A stretch of DNA of 64,000 bases, taken from assembly GCA_963807385.1 (NCBI GenBank), contig CAWEBQ010000002.1, positions 1 through 64,000 on the forward strand. Reading direction: 5' to 3'. The notes beneath the pieces were generated by a model. It was given only the letters and a program-made list of their open reading frames with translations. It was not told the origin of the DNA and made no database searches. Both the position numbers and the translations under genes were made by a program. This DNA is from JBDTSW01 sp963807385 (GTDB lineage: Bacteria; Actinomycetota; Thermoleophilia; Solirubrobacterales; 70-9). Position 1 is the first letter of the stretch. Each line of letters begins with the position of its first letter. Below, piece by piece: positions 26,360 to 35,169 of the stretch.

Positions 26360-26725
26360 GTGATCGGCATCGACATGCTGGAGGTGGCCCGCCTCGAGCG
26401 CGCGCTCGCTCGTCGTCCGCGCCTTGCGGACCGGCTCTTCACGGAGGCCGAGCTGGAGTACGCGTCGTCCCGCAGGCGTCCCGCGGTCCACCTCGCTGCG
26501 CGTTTCGCCGCGAAGGAGGCTGCCGTGAAGGCGCTGGGAGGCGGCGTCACCTCGCTTCGGGAGATCGAGGTCACTGGCGGCGACAGGGAACCGCCGCTCC
26601 TTCGCCTCCACGGCGGGGTCGCCGAGCTCGCCGACCGTCTTGGCGTCGAGCTGGAGGTATCGCTCACCCACACGGCGGAGCACGCGGCCGCCGTTGTGCA
26701 GGCGCGCCTCATCTCACCGGGATAG
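26360..26725 (+). CDS. acpS: holo-[acyl-carrier-protein] synthase
   Basis: A 121-residue phosphopantetheinyl transferase that activates ACP. The Mg-binding Asp is in GIDMLEVARLERAL near residue 5 and the Glu in RFAAKEAAVKALGGG near residue 53. The C-terminal VSLTHTAEHAAAVVQA is typical of the family. The length matches the AcpS group. GTG 26360 starts 3 nt after the lipoprotein gene. glmS-acpS-nnrDE-alr is a common actinobacterial order. Confidence 0.93.
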   Translation: MIGIDMLEVARLERALARRPRLADRLFTEAELEYASSRRRPAVHLAARFAAKEAAVKALGGGVTSLREIEVTGGDREPPLLRLHGGVAELADRLGVELEVSLTHTAEHAAAVVQARLISPG

Positions 26726-26740
26726 CCCGGCCGCGCGGGT

Positions 26741-26746
26741 TACCCT
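26741..26746 (+). promoter_or_regulatory. -10 hexamer TACCCT, leaderless start of nnrDE
   Basis: TACCCT then 8 nt then ATG 26755. Confidence 0.6.
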
Positions 26747-26754
26747 GCGCCGGG

Positions 26755-28266
26755 ATGGAGAGCTGGATCGAACCCGTCCTCGACGCCGCCGAAATGCGGG
26801 AGATCGACGCCTGGGCGATCGAGGAGCGCGGGGTGCCATCACTCGACCTGATGGAGACCGCCGGCGCGGCGCTGGCCGCGGCGGCCGAGAAGGCCTCCGG
26901 CGGCGGGCCCATCCGCATCGTCTGCGGCAAGGGCAATAACGGGGGCGACGGGCTTGTGGCCGCGCGTCTCCTTCGCGACTGGGGGCACGACGCTGAGGCG
27001 CTTCTGCTCTGGCCCGCCGCCGAGCTGTCCGGCGACGCGGCGGCGAACCTCGGGCGCCTGGACGGGGTTGCGAGGGAGGTGGCGCCGGAGGCGCTTCCCG
27101 TAGCGCTGGAGGGCTCCGGTTCGGTGATCGACGCCATCTTCGGCACCGGATTCGACGGCGTGCCGCGCGACCCGGCGGCAGCGGCGATCGGGGCCGTCAA
27201 CGGGTGCGGGGCGCCGGTGGTCGCCGCCGATATCGCCTCGGGAGTGGACGCTTCGACCGGGGAGGCCGCCGCCATGGCGGTGCGCGCCGACGCCACGGTC
27301 AGCTTTCATGCCCCGAAGCTGGGCCACTGGATCAGCCCGGGCAAGCGGTGCACGGGTGAGCTGAACGTCGTCCCGATAGGAATTCCGGAAGGTGCCCCCG
27401 GGGAGCGGACGGCGGGCCTGATCCGGCCGGAGGTGCTGCGGCTTGCGCCAGGCCGCGACGCCCGGTCGACCAAGTTCACATCTGGCGAGGTGCTGGTGGT
27501 GGGCGGATCGAGGGGCTTGACCGGCGCGGTCTGCCTAGCCGCGGAGGCGGCGATCCGCGCCGGGGCCGGCTACGCGACGGTCGCGGTGCCCGCGGATCTG
27601 GAGGCGATCTTCGAGGTCAAGCTCACCGAGGTGATGTCGCGTGGGTTCGGCGCCGCGGAGGGCCGGCTCGGAGCGGGCGACGCCGGCGCCATCGCGGAGG
27701 TGGCGGCGAGCGCGGCCGCCGTGGTGCTCGGGCCGGGGATGGGCCGGGACGGAGCGACGCTCGCGCTCGCACGGGCGTTGGCCGAACGCGTGGAGGCCCC
27801 GCTCCTCGTCGACGCCGACGGACTGGCTGCGTACGCGGGTGATCCCGACGCCCTCGCAGGCCGTGCCGGGCCCACCGTGCTCACCCCGCACGAGGGTGAG
27901 CTGGCTCGGATGCTGGGGCTCGAGTCGGCGGACGTCGCTGCCCGCCGGCTCGACTCCGTCCGGGAGGCCGCCGCCCGCAGCGGCGCGGTCGTCGTGCTGA
28001 AGGGCGATGACACGCTGGTCGCCCACGGCAATCAGCTTGCGATCTCGCGGGGAGGCGCTCCGGCTCTCGCTACAGCCGGGACCGGCGACGTGCTCTCCGG
28101 CACGGTCGGCGCGCTGCTCGCGCGCGGGATGGGCGCGTTCGAGGCGGCGTGTGCCGGTGTGGAGGCGCATCAATGTGCCGGGCGGATCGCGGCGCAGCGG
28201 ATCGGCTCCGCCGAGTCGGTGATCGCCGGCGACGTGGTCGAGGCGCTTCCGGAGGCGCTGTCGTGA
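26755..28266 (+). CDS. nnr: bifunctional NAD(P)H-hydrate epimerase / ADP-dependent dehydratase
   Basis: A 503-residue two-domain repair enzyme for damaged NAD(P)H. The N-terminal YjeF epimerase domain contains DLMETAGAALAA and CGKGNNGGDGLVAARLL near residues 60-75. The C-terminal ribokinase-like dehydratase domain (from about 225) has VLVVGGSRGLTGA, VLGPGMGRDG, LTPHEGELARMLG and the ATP/ADP motif TAGTGDVLSGTVGALLARG. Its stop overlaps the alr start (GTGA). Confidence 0.94.
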   Translation: MESWIEPVLDAAEMREIDAWAIEERGVPSLDLMETAGAALAAAAEKASGGGPIRIVCGKGNNGGDGLVAARLLRDWGHDAEALLLWPAAELSGDAAANLGRLDGVAREVAPEALPVALEGSGSVIDAIFGTGFDGVPRDPAAAAIGAVNGCGAPVVAADIASGVDASTGEAAAMAVRADATVSFHAPKLGHWISPGKRCTGELNVVPIGIPEGAPGERTAGLIRPEVLRLAPGRDARSTKFTSGEVLVVGGSRGLTGAVCLAAEAAIRAGAGYATVAVPADLEAIFEVKLTEVMSRGFGAAEGRLGAGDAGAIAEVAASAAAVVLGPGMGRDGATLALARALAERVEAPLLVDADGLAAYAGDPDALAGRAGPTVLTPHEGELARMLGLESADVAARRLDSVREAAARSGAVVVLKGDDTLVAHGNQLAISRGGAPALATAGTGDVLSGTVGALLARGMGAFEAACAGVEAHQCAGRIAAQRIGSAESVIAGDVVEALPEALS

Positions 28267-29384
28267 GCGCCGCCGCCAGGGCGGTGGCCGCCGTGGACGC
28301 CGGCGCGATCGAGCGCAACTGCGCCCGGCTCGCAAGGGATCTCTCAACCGGTTCCGAGTTGTGTGCCGTGGTGAAGGCCGACGCCTACGGGCACGGCGCG
28401 GCCCAGTGCGCCGCCGCGGCCGGCCGCGGCGGGGCGGGGATGCTGGCGGTGGCGACCGGGGTGGAGGCCCACGAGCTGCGCGCCGCCGGGACCGAGCTTC
28501 CGATCCTCACGATGGGCGCCCTCACCGACAGCGAGCTCGACCTCGCCCTGGAGGCGCGCTCGGAGGTGGCCGTCTGGGGTCGAAGGTTTCTCGAGCTCGT
28601 GGCGAGCCGCGGCCGTGCCTTGGGAATCACGCCCCGCGTGCACGTGAAGTACGACACCGGCATGGGCCGCCTCGGCGAGCGTGATGCGCGCGTGGTCCGC
28701 GACCTGCTGGGCCTCGCCGCCGAGAATCCCGAGGTCGAGCTGGCCGCGCTGTGGACGCACTTCGCCACCGCCGACGAGCCGGGCTCTCGCTACCTCACCC
28801 AGCAGTTCGAGCGCTTCATGGAGCTCGCCGATGTTGCCAGGGCCCGGCATCCCTCGCTTCGGCTCCACGCCGCAAACAGCGCCGCCACGCTTAGCGATCC
28901 GGCCACGCACCTCGACATGGTTCGCTGCGGGGTCGCCGTCTACGGCCTCGATCCCTTCCAGGAGGATCCGGGCCCGCGCGAGCTCGAGCCGGCCATGGCG
29001 CTGCGTTCCTACTTGGCGGCCGTGAAGCGCTTCGAGCCGGGTGCGAGCGCCGGGTACGGGCAGAGCTGGCGGGCGCCTTCCGGGACGTTCGTGGGCGTCG
29101 TGCCCGTGGGGTACGGCGATGGCGTGCGCCGGGCGCTCACCAACAACGCCGAGGTTCTAGTCGGCGGGCGCAGGTATCCCGTGGTCGGCACGGTCTCGAT
29201 GGACAGCCTCACGATCGACCTCGGGCCGGAGCCGGCCGCTGCGATCGGCGATGAGGTGATCCTGATCGGCGCGCAGGGCTCCGAGCGCATCCTCTGCGAG
29301 GAGGTCGCGCGGCGGCTGGGCACGATCAACTACGAGGTCGTCTGCGGCGTCTCGCCGCGCGTCCCGCGCGAGCACACCTCGTGA
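28263..29384 (+). CDS. alr: alanine racemase
   Basis: A 373-residue fold-III PLP enzyme supplying D-alanine for peptidoglycan. The PLP lysine is in AVVKADAYGHGA near residue 38. VHVKYDTGMGRLG, LHAANSAATL and DMVRCGVAVYGLDP follow, and the second catalytic tyrosine is in GASAGYGQSW. GTG 28263 overlaps the nnr stop; its own stop overlaps the next start (GTGA). The length is normal. Confidence 0.95.
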   Translation: MSAAARAVAAVDAGAIERNCARLARDLSTGSELCAVVKADAYGHGAAQCAAAAGRGGAGMLAVATGVEAHELRAAGTELPILTMGALTDSELDLALEARSEVAVWGRRFLELVASRGRALGITPRVHVKYDTGMGRLGERDARVVRDLLGLAAENPEVELAALWTHFATADEPGSRYLTQQFERFMELADVARARHPSLRLHAANSAATLSDPATHLDMVRCGVAVYGLDPFQEDPGPRELEPAMALRSYLAAVKRFEPGASAGYGQSWRAPSGTFVGVVPVGYGDGVRRALTNNAEVLVGGRRYPVVGTVSMDSLTIDLGPEPAAAIGDEVILIGAQGSERILCEEVARRLGTINYEVVCGVSPRVPREHTS

Positions 29385-30820
29385 ACGCACGCGAGCTGAA
29401 CGACCGGCTGGCGGCCTCGCCCGCAGCGGCCATCGCCTGGAACGAGCTCGCCGGGGAGGGGGCTTGGGTCGTCGGCGGCGCCGTGCGCGACGCGGTCCTG
29501 GGGCGAGACGTCGTGGACGTGGACCTCGCGGTGGCGGCCGGCGAGCGGGAGGCGGCTCAGGCGATCGCCAGGGCGGCGGGCGGACATGCGTTCGAGCTAT
29601 CGGCCGAGTTCGCGACGTGGCGCGCGGTGGCTTCCGAGGGCTGGCACGTGGATGTCGCGCGCCTGCGCGGTCCCGACATCGAGGCCGACCTCGGCGCCCG
29701 TGACTTCACGATCAACGCGATTGCGCTCCCGCTGGCCGATGCCGGTGGCGAGCCGCTCGACCCCACGGGTGGCCTGCGCGATCTCGAGGCGGGGGTGCTG
29801 CGAGCACCGGGCGTCGCCGCGTTCGAGGACGACCCACTCCGGCTGCTGCGCGCCGCACGGCTGGTGGCCGAGCTGGGGTTCCGCATCGAGAAGGCAACGC
29901 TCGAGGCGGGCCGCGCGGCGGCACCCCGCGCCGGGGAGCCGGCCGGCGAGCGCCAGCTCTCCGAGCTGCAGTTGCTGTTCGCCGCGCCCGACCCCTTGGC
30001 CGGGATCGAGGCGCTCCACGACCTGGGCGCGATGGCCGGCGTGCTGCCCGAGGTCGAGGGCATGCATGGGATCGAGCAGAACCCCAACCACCACCTCGAC
30101 GTCCACGGCCACACGATCGAGGTGCTGCGGCGCCTGATCGAGCTCGAGTCCGACCTCGAGGGGGTCGCGGGCGAGCGCGCCGGTGAGCTGCGCGAGCTGC
30201 TCGCGGAGCCCTTGGCGGACTCGTTCACCCGAAGGGATGCGTTGCGATTCGGCTCCCTGCTCCACGACATCGGCAAGCCGAACACGCGGGACTCGGCCCG
30301 CGGCTACATCACCTTCATCGGCCACGATCACGTGGGGGCCGGGATGGTGGACGGGATCGGCGAGCGCCTGAGGGCCTCGCGGGCGCTGACGACGTATCTG
30401 CGCGGGGTGACCCTTCACCACCTGCGGCTCGGGTTCCTGACCGCGGAACGCCCGCTGTCCCCGCGGCGCATCCACGAGTACCTGCTTGCGACTGAGCCGG
30501 TCTCCGCCGACGTCACGCTGCTCACCGTCGCGGACCGCCTCTCCGCCCGTGGCGAGGGTCCGCTCGCCGCGCCCGAGATGATCCGCGCCCACGTCGAGCT
30601 CGCGGGCGAGATGCTCGCGGCGGCGCTGGATCGCCGGCGAGACGGGCCTCCGCGCTCACCGATTCCCGGCGATGAGCTGGCCGGGTCGCTCGGCATCGAG
30701 CCGGGCCCGCAACTCGGCAAGCTGATCGAGGCGATCGAGGCCGGCGTCTACGCGGGCGAGGTCGACGGACCCGACGAGGCGGTAGAGCTTGCCCGCGCCG
30801 TCCTTGAACGAGACGGATAG
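29381..30820 (+). CDS. CCA tRNA nucleotidyltransferase / poly(A) polymerase family with HD domain
   Basis: A 479-residue class II nucleotidyltransferase, probably adding or repairing the 3' CCA of tRNAs. The catalytic head has GGAVRDAVLGRDVVDVDLAV with the two Asp metal ligands, then GARDFTINAIALPL and FEDDPLRLLRAARLVAELGF. A neck region follows, and an HD domain carries GSLLHDIGKPNTR and HDHVGAGM. HD domains in this family are phosphohydrolases or regulatory. CCA-adding and poly(A)-adding enzymes cannot be told apart by eye. GTG 29381 overlaps alr. Confidence 0.86.
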   Translation: MNARELNDRLAASPAAAIAWNELAGEGAWVVGGAVRDAVLGRDVVDVDLAVAAGEREAAQAIARAAGGHAFELSAEFATWRAVASEGWHVDVARLRGPDIEADLGARDFTINAIALPLADAGGEPLDPTGGLRDLEAGVLRAPGVAAFEDDPLRLLRAARLVAELGFRIEKATLEAGRAAAPRAGEPAGERQLSELQLLFAAPDPLAGIEALHDLGAMAGVLPEVEGMHGIEQNPNHHLDVHGHTIEVLRRLIELESDLEGVAGERAGELRELLAEPLADSFTRRDALRFGSLLHDIGKPNTRDSARGYITFIGHDHVGAGMVDGIGERLRASRALTTYLRGVTLHHLRLGFLTAERPLSPRRIHEYLLATEPVSADVTLLTVADRLSARGEGPLAAPEMIRAHVELAGEMLAAALDRRRDGPPRSPIPGDELAGSLGIEPGPQLGKLIEAIEAGVYAGEVDGPDEAVELARAVLERDG

Positions 30821-30823
30821 GCT
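30818..30823 (+). promoter_or_regulatory. -10 hexamer TAGGCT, leaderless start of 30833
   Basis: TAGGCT, overlapping the stop codon of the upstream gene, then 9 nt then ATG. Confidence 0.6.
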
Positions 30824-30832
30824 CCCGCGCCG

Positions 30833-31246
30833 ATGAACGACTGCCTCTTCTGCGGGATCGTCGCCGGCGACGTGCCGGGCCAGATCGTGGACTCCGACGA
30901 GCGCACCGTTGCGTTCATGGACATCAACCCGGCGACCCGCGGGCACGCGCTCGTGGTGCCGCGCACCCACTCCGCGGACCTGATGGAGATCGCCGACGTG
31001 GACCTTGAGGCGACCATGGTCGCCGCTCGCCGGCTCGCCCGCCGGATGGAGACGACCCTCGAGCCGGATGGGTTCAACATCCTGAACGCCTGCCGGCCGG
31101 CCGCATGGCAGACCGTCTTCCACTTTCACATCCATGTCATCCCCCGCTACGCCGACGACCCGCTGAAGCTCCCCTGGATCCCACGGGGGGCCGAGCCGGA
31201 ACAGATCGCGGCCGTGGCCGATCAGATTCGAGGAGCGACCGAATGA
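30833..31246 (+). CDS. HIT-family protein
   Basis: A 137-residue histidine-triad nucleotide-binding protein. CLFCGIVAGDVP at the N-terminus carries two cysteines of the possible zinc site. The active site is HFHIHVIPRY near residue 99. Typical activity is hydrolysis of AMP-linked or related nucleotides. The stop overlaps the next start (ATGA). Confidence 0.9.
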   Translation: MNDCLFCGIVAGDVPGQIVDSDERTVAFMDINPATRGHALVVPRTHSADLMEIADVDLEATMVAARRLARRMETTLEPDGFNILNACRPAAWQTVFHFHIHVIPRYADDPLKLPWIPRGAEPEQIAAVADQIRGATE

Positions 31247-32031
31247 GCGACGCGACTATCACCCTCAGCCGCGACGGCGACGTCGCAGTCATCACGCTGC
31301 AGAACCCCCCGCTCAACCTCTTCACCGAGAGCTCGTGGCACGAGCTCCAGGACTGCTTCGGCGAGGTCGAGGGCTCCGACGCCCGAGCGCTGGTGTGGCG
31401 CTCGACCGGCGAGATCTTCACCGGCGGCGTCGACGTCGCGGGCTTCCAGGCGGTCCTCGACACCGGTTCCGAGGCCGCCGATGGGTTTGCGCAACCACTG
31501 ATCGACGGGGTCAGGCGCCTGGAGGCGCTGGAGATCCCGACGCTGGCGCTGGTCCACGGACTCTGCCTGACGGCCGGCCTCGAGGTCGCTCTGGGCTGCG
31601 ACATCATCTGGGCGGAGCGCTCGTCGAAGTTCGGGCTGGTCGAGGCCGTCGTCGGCCTCACGCCGGGCGCGGGCGGGACCCAGCGGATGGCGGAGCGTGC
31701 CGGCCCGGGGAGGGCGCGGGAGTTCGTGATGACCGGCGGGCTGTTCGACTCGGAGGCACTCGAGCGCTGGGGCGTGGTCAACCGCGTCGTCGAGGACGGC
31801 GAGGTGCACGAGAAGGGGATGCGCTTCGCCCACCGCCTAGCCTCGGGCCCGACCAAGGCGCACGCGGCCACCAAGCGCATCGTCCGCGGCTACTGCGAGG
31901 GCGGGGTGGACCGGGCCGACGAGGTGACGCCGGGCCAGTTCGCCGAGCTGTTCGCGACGGAGGACCTCAAGGGCGCCGTCAAGACGTTCCTTGAGGAGGG
32001 CCCGGGCAAGGCGACATTTCGGGGGCGATAG
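31243..32031 (+). CDS. enoyl-CoA hydratase/isomerase family protein
   Basis: A 262-residue crotonase. The oxyanion-hole segments are GEIFTGGVDVAGF and LVHGLCLTAGLEVALGCDII, whose Glu matches one catalytic position. The second acidic position is in FGLVEAVVGLTPGAGGTQRM, as in active hydratases. The C-terminal helices (FEEGPGKA-like end) are normal. The start is ATG 31243, translationally coupled to the HIT gene. The substrate is not predictable. Confidence 0.85.
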   Translation: MSDATITLSRDGDVAVITLQNPPLNLFTESSWHELQDCFGEVEGSDARALVWRSTGEIFTGGVDVAGFQAVLDTGSEAADGFAQPLIDGVRRLEALEIPTLALVHGLCLTAGLEVALGCDIIWAERSSKFGLVEAVVGLTPGAGGTQRMAERAGPGRAREFVMTGGLFDSEALERWGVVNRVVEDGEVHEKGMRFAHRLASGPTKAHAATKRIVRGYCEGGVDRADEVTPGQFAELFATEDLKGAVKTFLEEGPGKATFRGR

Positions 32032-32080
32032 GCACGCCTGGGCTGGGCGCGGCCACGCCGGCGACCGCCACTTCACCCGC

Positions 32081-32086
32081 TAGGCT
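32081..32086 (+). promoter_or_regulatory. -10 hexamer TAGGCT, leaderless start of infA
   Basis: TAGGCT then 10 nt then ATG of infA. Confidence 0.6.
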
Positions 32087-32096
32087 TCCAGCGCCT

Positions 32097-32318
32097 ATGG
32101 CGAACAAGGAAGAGAAGATCGAGATGGAGGGCGAGGTCACCGAGGCCCTGCCCAACACGATGTTCAAGGTCACGCTCGACAACGACCATCAGGTCCTCGG
32201 GCACATCTCGGGAAAGATGCGCCGCCACTACATCCGCATCCTCCCCGGCGACCGCGTCAAGATCGAGCTCTCGCCGTACGACCTCGACCGCGGCCGCATC
32301 ACCTACCGCTACAAGTAG
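32097..32318 (+). CDS. infA: translation initiation factor IF-1
   Basis: A 73-residue OB-fold protein (MEGEVTEALPNTMFKVTLDN, GHISGKMRRHYIRILPGDRV, LDRGRITYRYK), a near-complete match to IF-1. It stands alone rather than in the usual rpmJ/rpsM context and appears to start from its own leaderless promoter. That is notable for a factor that itself influences leaderless initiation. Confidence 0.96.
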   Translation: MANKEEKIEMEGEVTEALPNTMFKVTLDNDHQVLGHISGKMRRHYIRILPGDRVKIELSPYDLDRGRITYRYK

Positions 32319-32351
32319 TCGCTGCCGGGATCGGGTCTCCCTGAACCTGGT

Positions 32352-32906
32352 CTAGAAGGGCAGCTGGTCCGCGATCTCGGCGAGGTGCGGGGCGTCGTCG
32401 TCGCGCTCGGAAACCTGAGGGTCCGTGACCGGCCACTCGACGGCCACGGCGGGATCGTTCCAGGCGATTCCGGCCTCGGTCTCCGGGTCGTAGTAGCTCG
32501 AGAGCTTGTACGCGACGTCAGCGAGGTCCGAGAGGACGCAGAAACCGTGGCCGAATCCCGCCGGCACGAACAGTTGCCGGTGGTTCGCGTCGCTCAGCTC
32601 GTATCCCTCCCATTGACGGTAGGTCGGCGAGTCCCGGCGCAGGTCGACGGCCACGTCCCAGATTGCCCCGCGCACGCAGCGCACCAGCTTGGCCTGCCCG
32701 GGCCGGGTCTGGAAGTGGATCCCCCGCAGGATGCCCTGGCTCGAGCGCGAGTGGTTGTCCTGGACGAACTCCACCTCCGCGTCCACGCCCGCCTCGCGCC
32801 ACGTGTTCTCGCGAAAGCTCTCGAGCAGGAAACCCCGCTCGTCCCCGTGAGCGTCCACCTCGAGGAGCGCGAGCCCCTCGATCTTCGTGTCCAGCCGTTG
32901 CGGCAC
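32352..32906 (-). CDS. rmlC: dTDP-4-dehydrorhamnose 3,5-epimerase
   Basis: A 184-residue cupin epimerase of dTDP-L-rhamnose synthesis. It shows DERGFLLESFRENTW, QDNHSRSSQGILRGIHFQ with the catalytic His, VRCVRGAIWDVAVDLRRDSP, and FVPAGFGHGFCVLS. The C-terminal part is complete. GTG 32906 is supported by a TAGCGT hexamer 7 nt upstream. Other rml genes are not in the window, but rhamnosyltransferase-like genes are. Confidence 0.94.
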   Translation of the reverse strand: MPQRLDTKIEGLALLEVDAHGDERGFLLESFRENTWREAGVDAEVEFVQDNHSRSSQGILRGIHFQTRPGQAKLVRCVRGAIWDVAVDLRRDSPTYRQWEGYELSDANHRQLFVPAGFGHGFCVLSDLADVAYKLSSYYDPETEAGIAWNDPAVAVEWPVTDPQVSERDDDAPHLAEIADQLPF

Positions 32907-32913
32907 GCCGGGG

Positions 32914-32919
32914 ACGCTA
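32914..32919 (-). promoter_or_regulatory. -10 hexamer TAGCGT, leaderless start of rmlC
   Basis: Minus-strand TAGCGT then 7 nt then GTG 32906. Confidence 0.55.
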
Positions 32920-32970
32920 CCGACACACCCTGCGTACCACGAGTCACGCCCCTTTGGCCACTCTCGCCCG

Positions 32971-33985
32971 ATGCCGCGCGATGCCCAGCTTCTTCCCGCT
33001 ATTCGGGCAGAAGTCGGTCACCGCGCTCGCGGACGGGCGATGATGATGCTGGCCGCGGCGCAGCGCTGGGTCATCACGTTCGCCCAGTTGCTCGCGTTGG
33101 GCTACAGCTCGTCGGGCGTGGGCCGGCTCGTGGCGTCTGGGCGCCTGCATCGGGTGCACCAGGGCGTCTACGCGGTCGGGAACCCCGACCTTGCCGTCGC
33201 CGGAACTCGGTTGGCGGCAGTGCTCGCCTGTGGCCCGGGCGCGCTGTTGTCGGACGCGGCCGCGGGCGCACATCTCGGCCTTCGAGAGTCGCTAGCCGCG
33301 GTGACCGACGTGACGATTCAGCGCCGAAGCTCGCTCGAGCGCTCTGGGATTCGCGTCCATTGCCGATGCTCGTTGATCGATGAGGACAGAACGATCGAGG
33401 ACGGCATCCCGTGTACCAGCGTGGCCCGGACCCTCCTCGATCTCTCCTCCGTCGTCGGAGATCGAGGCGCCGAGCAGGCCCTGGAGCGCGCTGAGATCCT
33501 CGAGGTCTACGACCATCGGGCGGTCACGTCCCTGCTGACGCGTGTGCACGGCCATCCCCGGCGCCCCCCGACTGGCCCGGATCGTGGAACTTGCGAATCC
33601 CGGCTCGACGATCAGCAGAAGCGCGCTCGAAGAGGCGATGCTCGCGATCTGCCGGCGCGCGGGATTCCCCGAGCCCGCCCTCAACGCCCCCATCCTGCTG
33701 GGTGGCGTACACAGCGAGGTCGACTTCCCCTGGCGTGCCGAGCGGGTGGTCGTCGAGGTCGACAGCTGGCACCACCACCGCCGGCGCGGGCAGTTCCGGC
33801 GCGACCGGCGCCGCGATCAGCTCCTCGAGCTCGAGGGCTGGGGCCACGCTAGGTTCACGGACGACGAGGTGTCCGGTGCTCCGGGCCACGTGGAGAGCGT
33901 CATCTGCGGGCTCCTGGCGCGCCGTGATCGAGTTCTTCCCGCATCGCGGGCAAACCCGGCCATCGCGGAGCTGGAGACGCGCTAG
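32971..33985 (+). pseudogene. AbiEi_4 / DUF559 two-domain protein, one frameshift
   Basis: The N-terminal part is an AbiEi_4-type winged helix (VITFAQLLALGYSSSGVGRL, LHRVHQGVYAVGNP), followed by the middle domain ending GIPCTSVARTLLDLSS. Near 33560 the frame changes at a C-rich run. The downstream frame gives SALEEAMLAICRRAGFPEP and the DUF559 nuclease-like core EVDFPWRAERVVVEVDSWHH. One extra C explains the shift. Such proteins resemble type IV antitoxin or Vsr-like endonuclease domains, but no toxin gene is adjacent. The start is ATG 32971 or 33040. It shares the CTAG stop with the convergent gene. Confidence 0.62.
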
Positions 33986-35136
33986 TCCGCCATCTCCATG
34001 ATGAGGCTCGTCCAGGCGAAGTCGGTGGCGCCCAGGCCCTCGCCCGTGTTCGGGTCGTAGTACTCGCGCAGGCCCTCGCGCAGGACGAGCTCGCGGAGGC
34101 GTGCGGCCATGTGGGCGGCCTCTTCCGCATAGCCCAGTCGCTCGAGGCCCAGCCACAGCATCCAGGCGGCGTTCACCCATGTGGGGCCACGCCAGTAGCG
34201 GCGCTTGAGGCCCGGCCCGCGGCCGGGCTCGAAGGAGGGTTCCTCGGCGGACACGGATGCGGGCGGGAAGTGCAGCCAGTAGCGCTTCGGGTCGAGCAGG
34301 TGCTCCTCGACCATCCTCCGGCCGATCTCCTCCGGCAGGTCGGGAAGCGCCAGCGGCGAGAGAGCTGCCCATGTGTTGACTGACGGACGATCGGCGCCCG
34401 GCTGTGCTTCGTCAACGAAGAAGCCGAGCCGTTCATCCCAGCAGCGGTCCACCAGCGCCGGGGTGACGGACGGCTCGCCTCGCGCGATCCGGGAGAGGCC
34501 CCACAGCACATTGGTCATCACCTCGCACAGGACCGGGCCGCCGCGATCCCGGATCCGCCGCGCATCCCAGCCCAGCCGCCGGTTTCGCGCCACGAGCGTG
34601 AAGAAGCCCCAGTTCGCGTGCGAGCGGTGCCCCCAGATCGGGTCGAACTTCGGCGAGGAGTCCAGCCCGGACTCGTCCGGCTGGATCAGCCAGAGCAGGC
34701 CGTCCCCCTCGAGGTCTCGGTTGGAGGTCAACCACTCGTGGTGCCGCCCGATGGCCTCGACCTCCGCAGGGTCTCCCACGGCGAGACTCCACGCCCAGGC
34801 CAGGAGCGGCGGCTGGATCGTGCCGGTCATCTCGGCGGCCCGCGAATCGACGTTGTAGTAGACGCGCCGGCGCAGCGAGATCGGGCTGTCCCAGAAGATC
34901 ACGTGTCCCACGAACCCGTCGGGGCGCATCGCCCGCATCAGGGTCTCCAGCTCCGCCCGCGAGCGCTCGGCATCGAAGTGGCGCCAGACGATCGCCGCGA
35001 AGCAAGAGTCCCAGTACCACTGCCACGGGTAGCGCGCGGGGCTCGGGCGGGTGTACGCGTAGGGCACACCGCGGCGCTCGCCCGACGCCCAGCTGTCCGC
35101 CAGGACGCGTTCGCAGAGGGCCGCCAGCTCGCTCAC
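33982..35136 (-). CDS. GH63-like glycoside hydrolase (mannosyl/glucosylglycerate hydrolase type)
   Basis: A 384-residue (alpha/alpha)6-barrel hydrolase without signal peptide, so cytoplasmic. Family segments are RYPWQWYWDSCFAAIVWRHF near residue 35, PDGFVGHVIFWD, the substrate loop IWGHRSHANWGFF, WRGPTWVNAAWMLW and, close to the end, EYYDPNTGEGLGATDFAWTS, where the catalytic Glu is expected. The length fits the short GH63 enzymes that cleave the compatible solutes mannosylglycerate and glucosylglycerate. Trehalase-like activity is the alternative. The start is GTG 35136. Confidence 0.75.
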   Translation of the reverse strand: MSELAALCERVLADSWASGERRGVPYAYTRPSPARYPWQWYWDSCFAAIVWRHFDAERSRAELETLMRAMRPDGFVGHVIFWDSPISLRRRVYYNVDSRAAEMTGTIQPPLLAWAWSLAVGDPAEVEAIGRHHEWLTSNRDLEGDGLLWLIQPDESGLDSSPKFDPIWGHRSHANWGFFTLVARNRRLGWDARRIRDRGGPVLCEVMTNVLWGLSRIARGEPSVTPALVDRCWDERLGFFVDEAQPGADRPSVNTWAALSPLALPDLPEEIGRRMVEEHLLDPKRYWLHFPPASVSAEEPSFEPGRGPGLKRRYWRGPTWVNAAWMLWLGLERLGYAEEAAHMAARLRELVLREGLREYYDPNTGEGLGATDFAWTSLIMEMAD

Positions 35137-35169
35137 GAGTGACTAGCGCCAGGGGCGACGGCGGTCATC

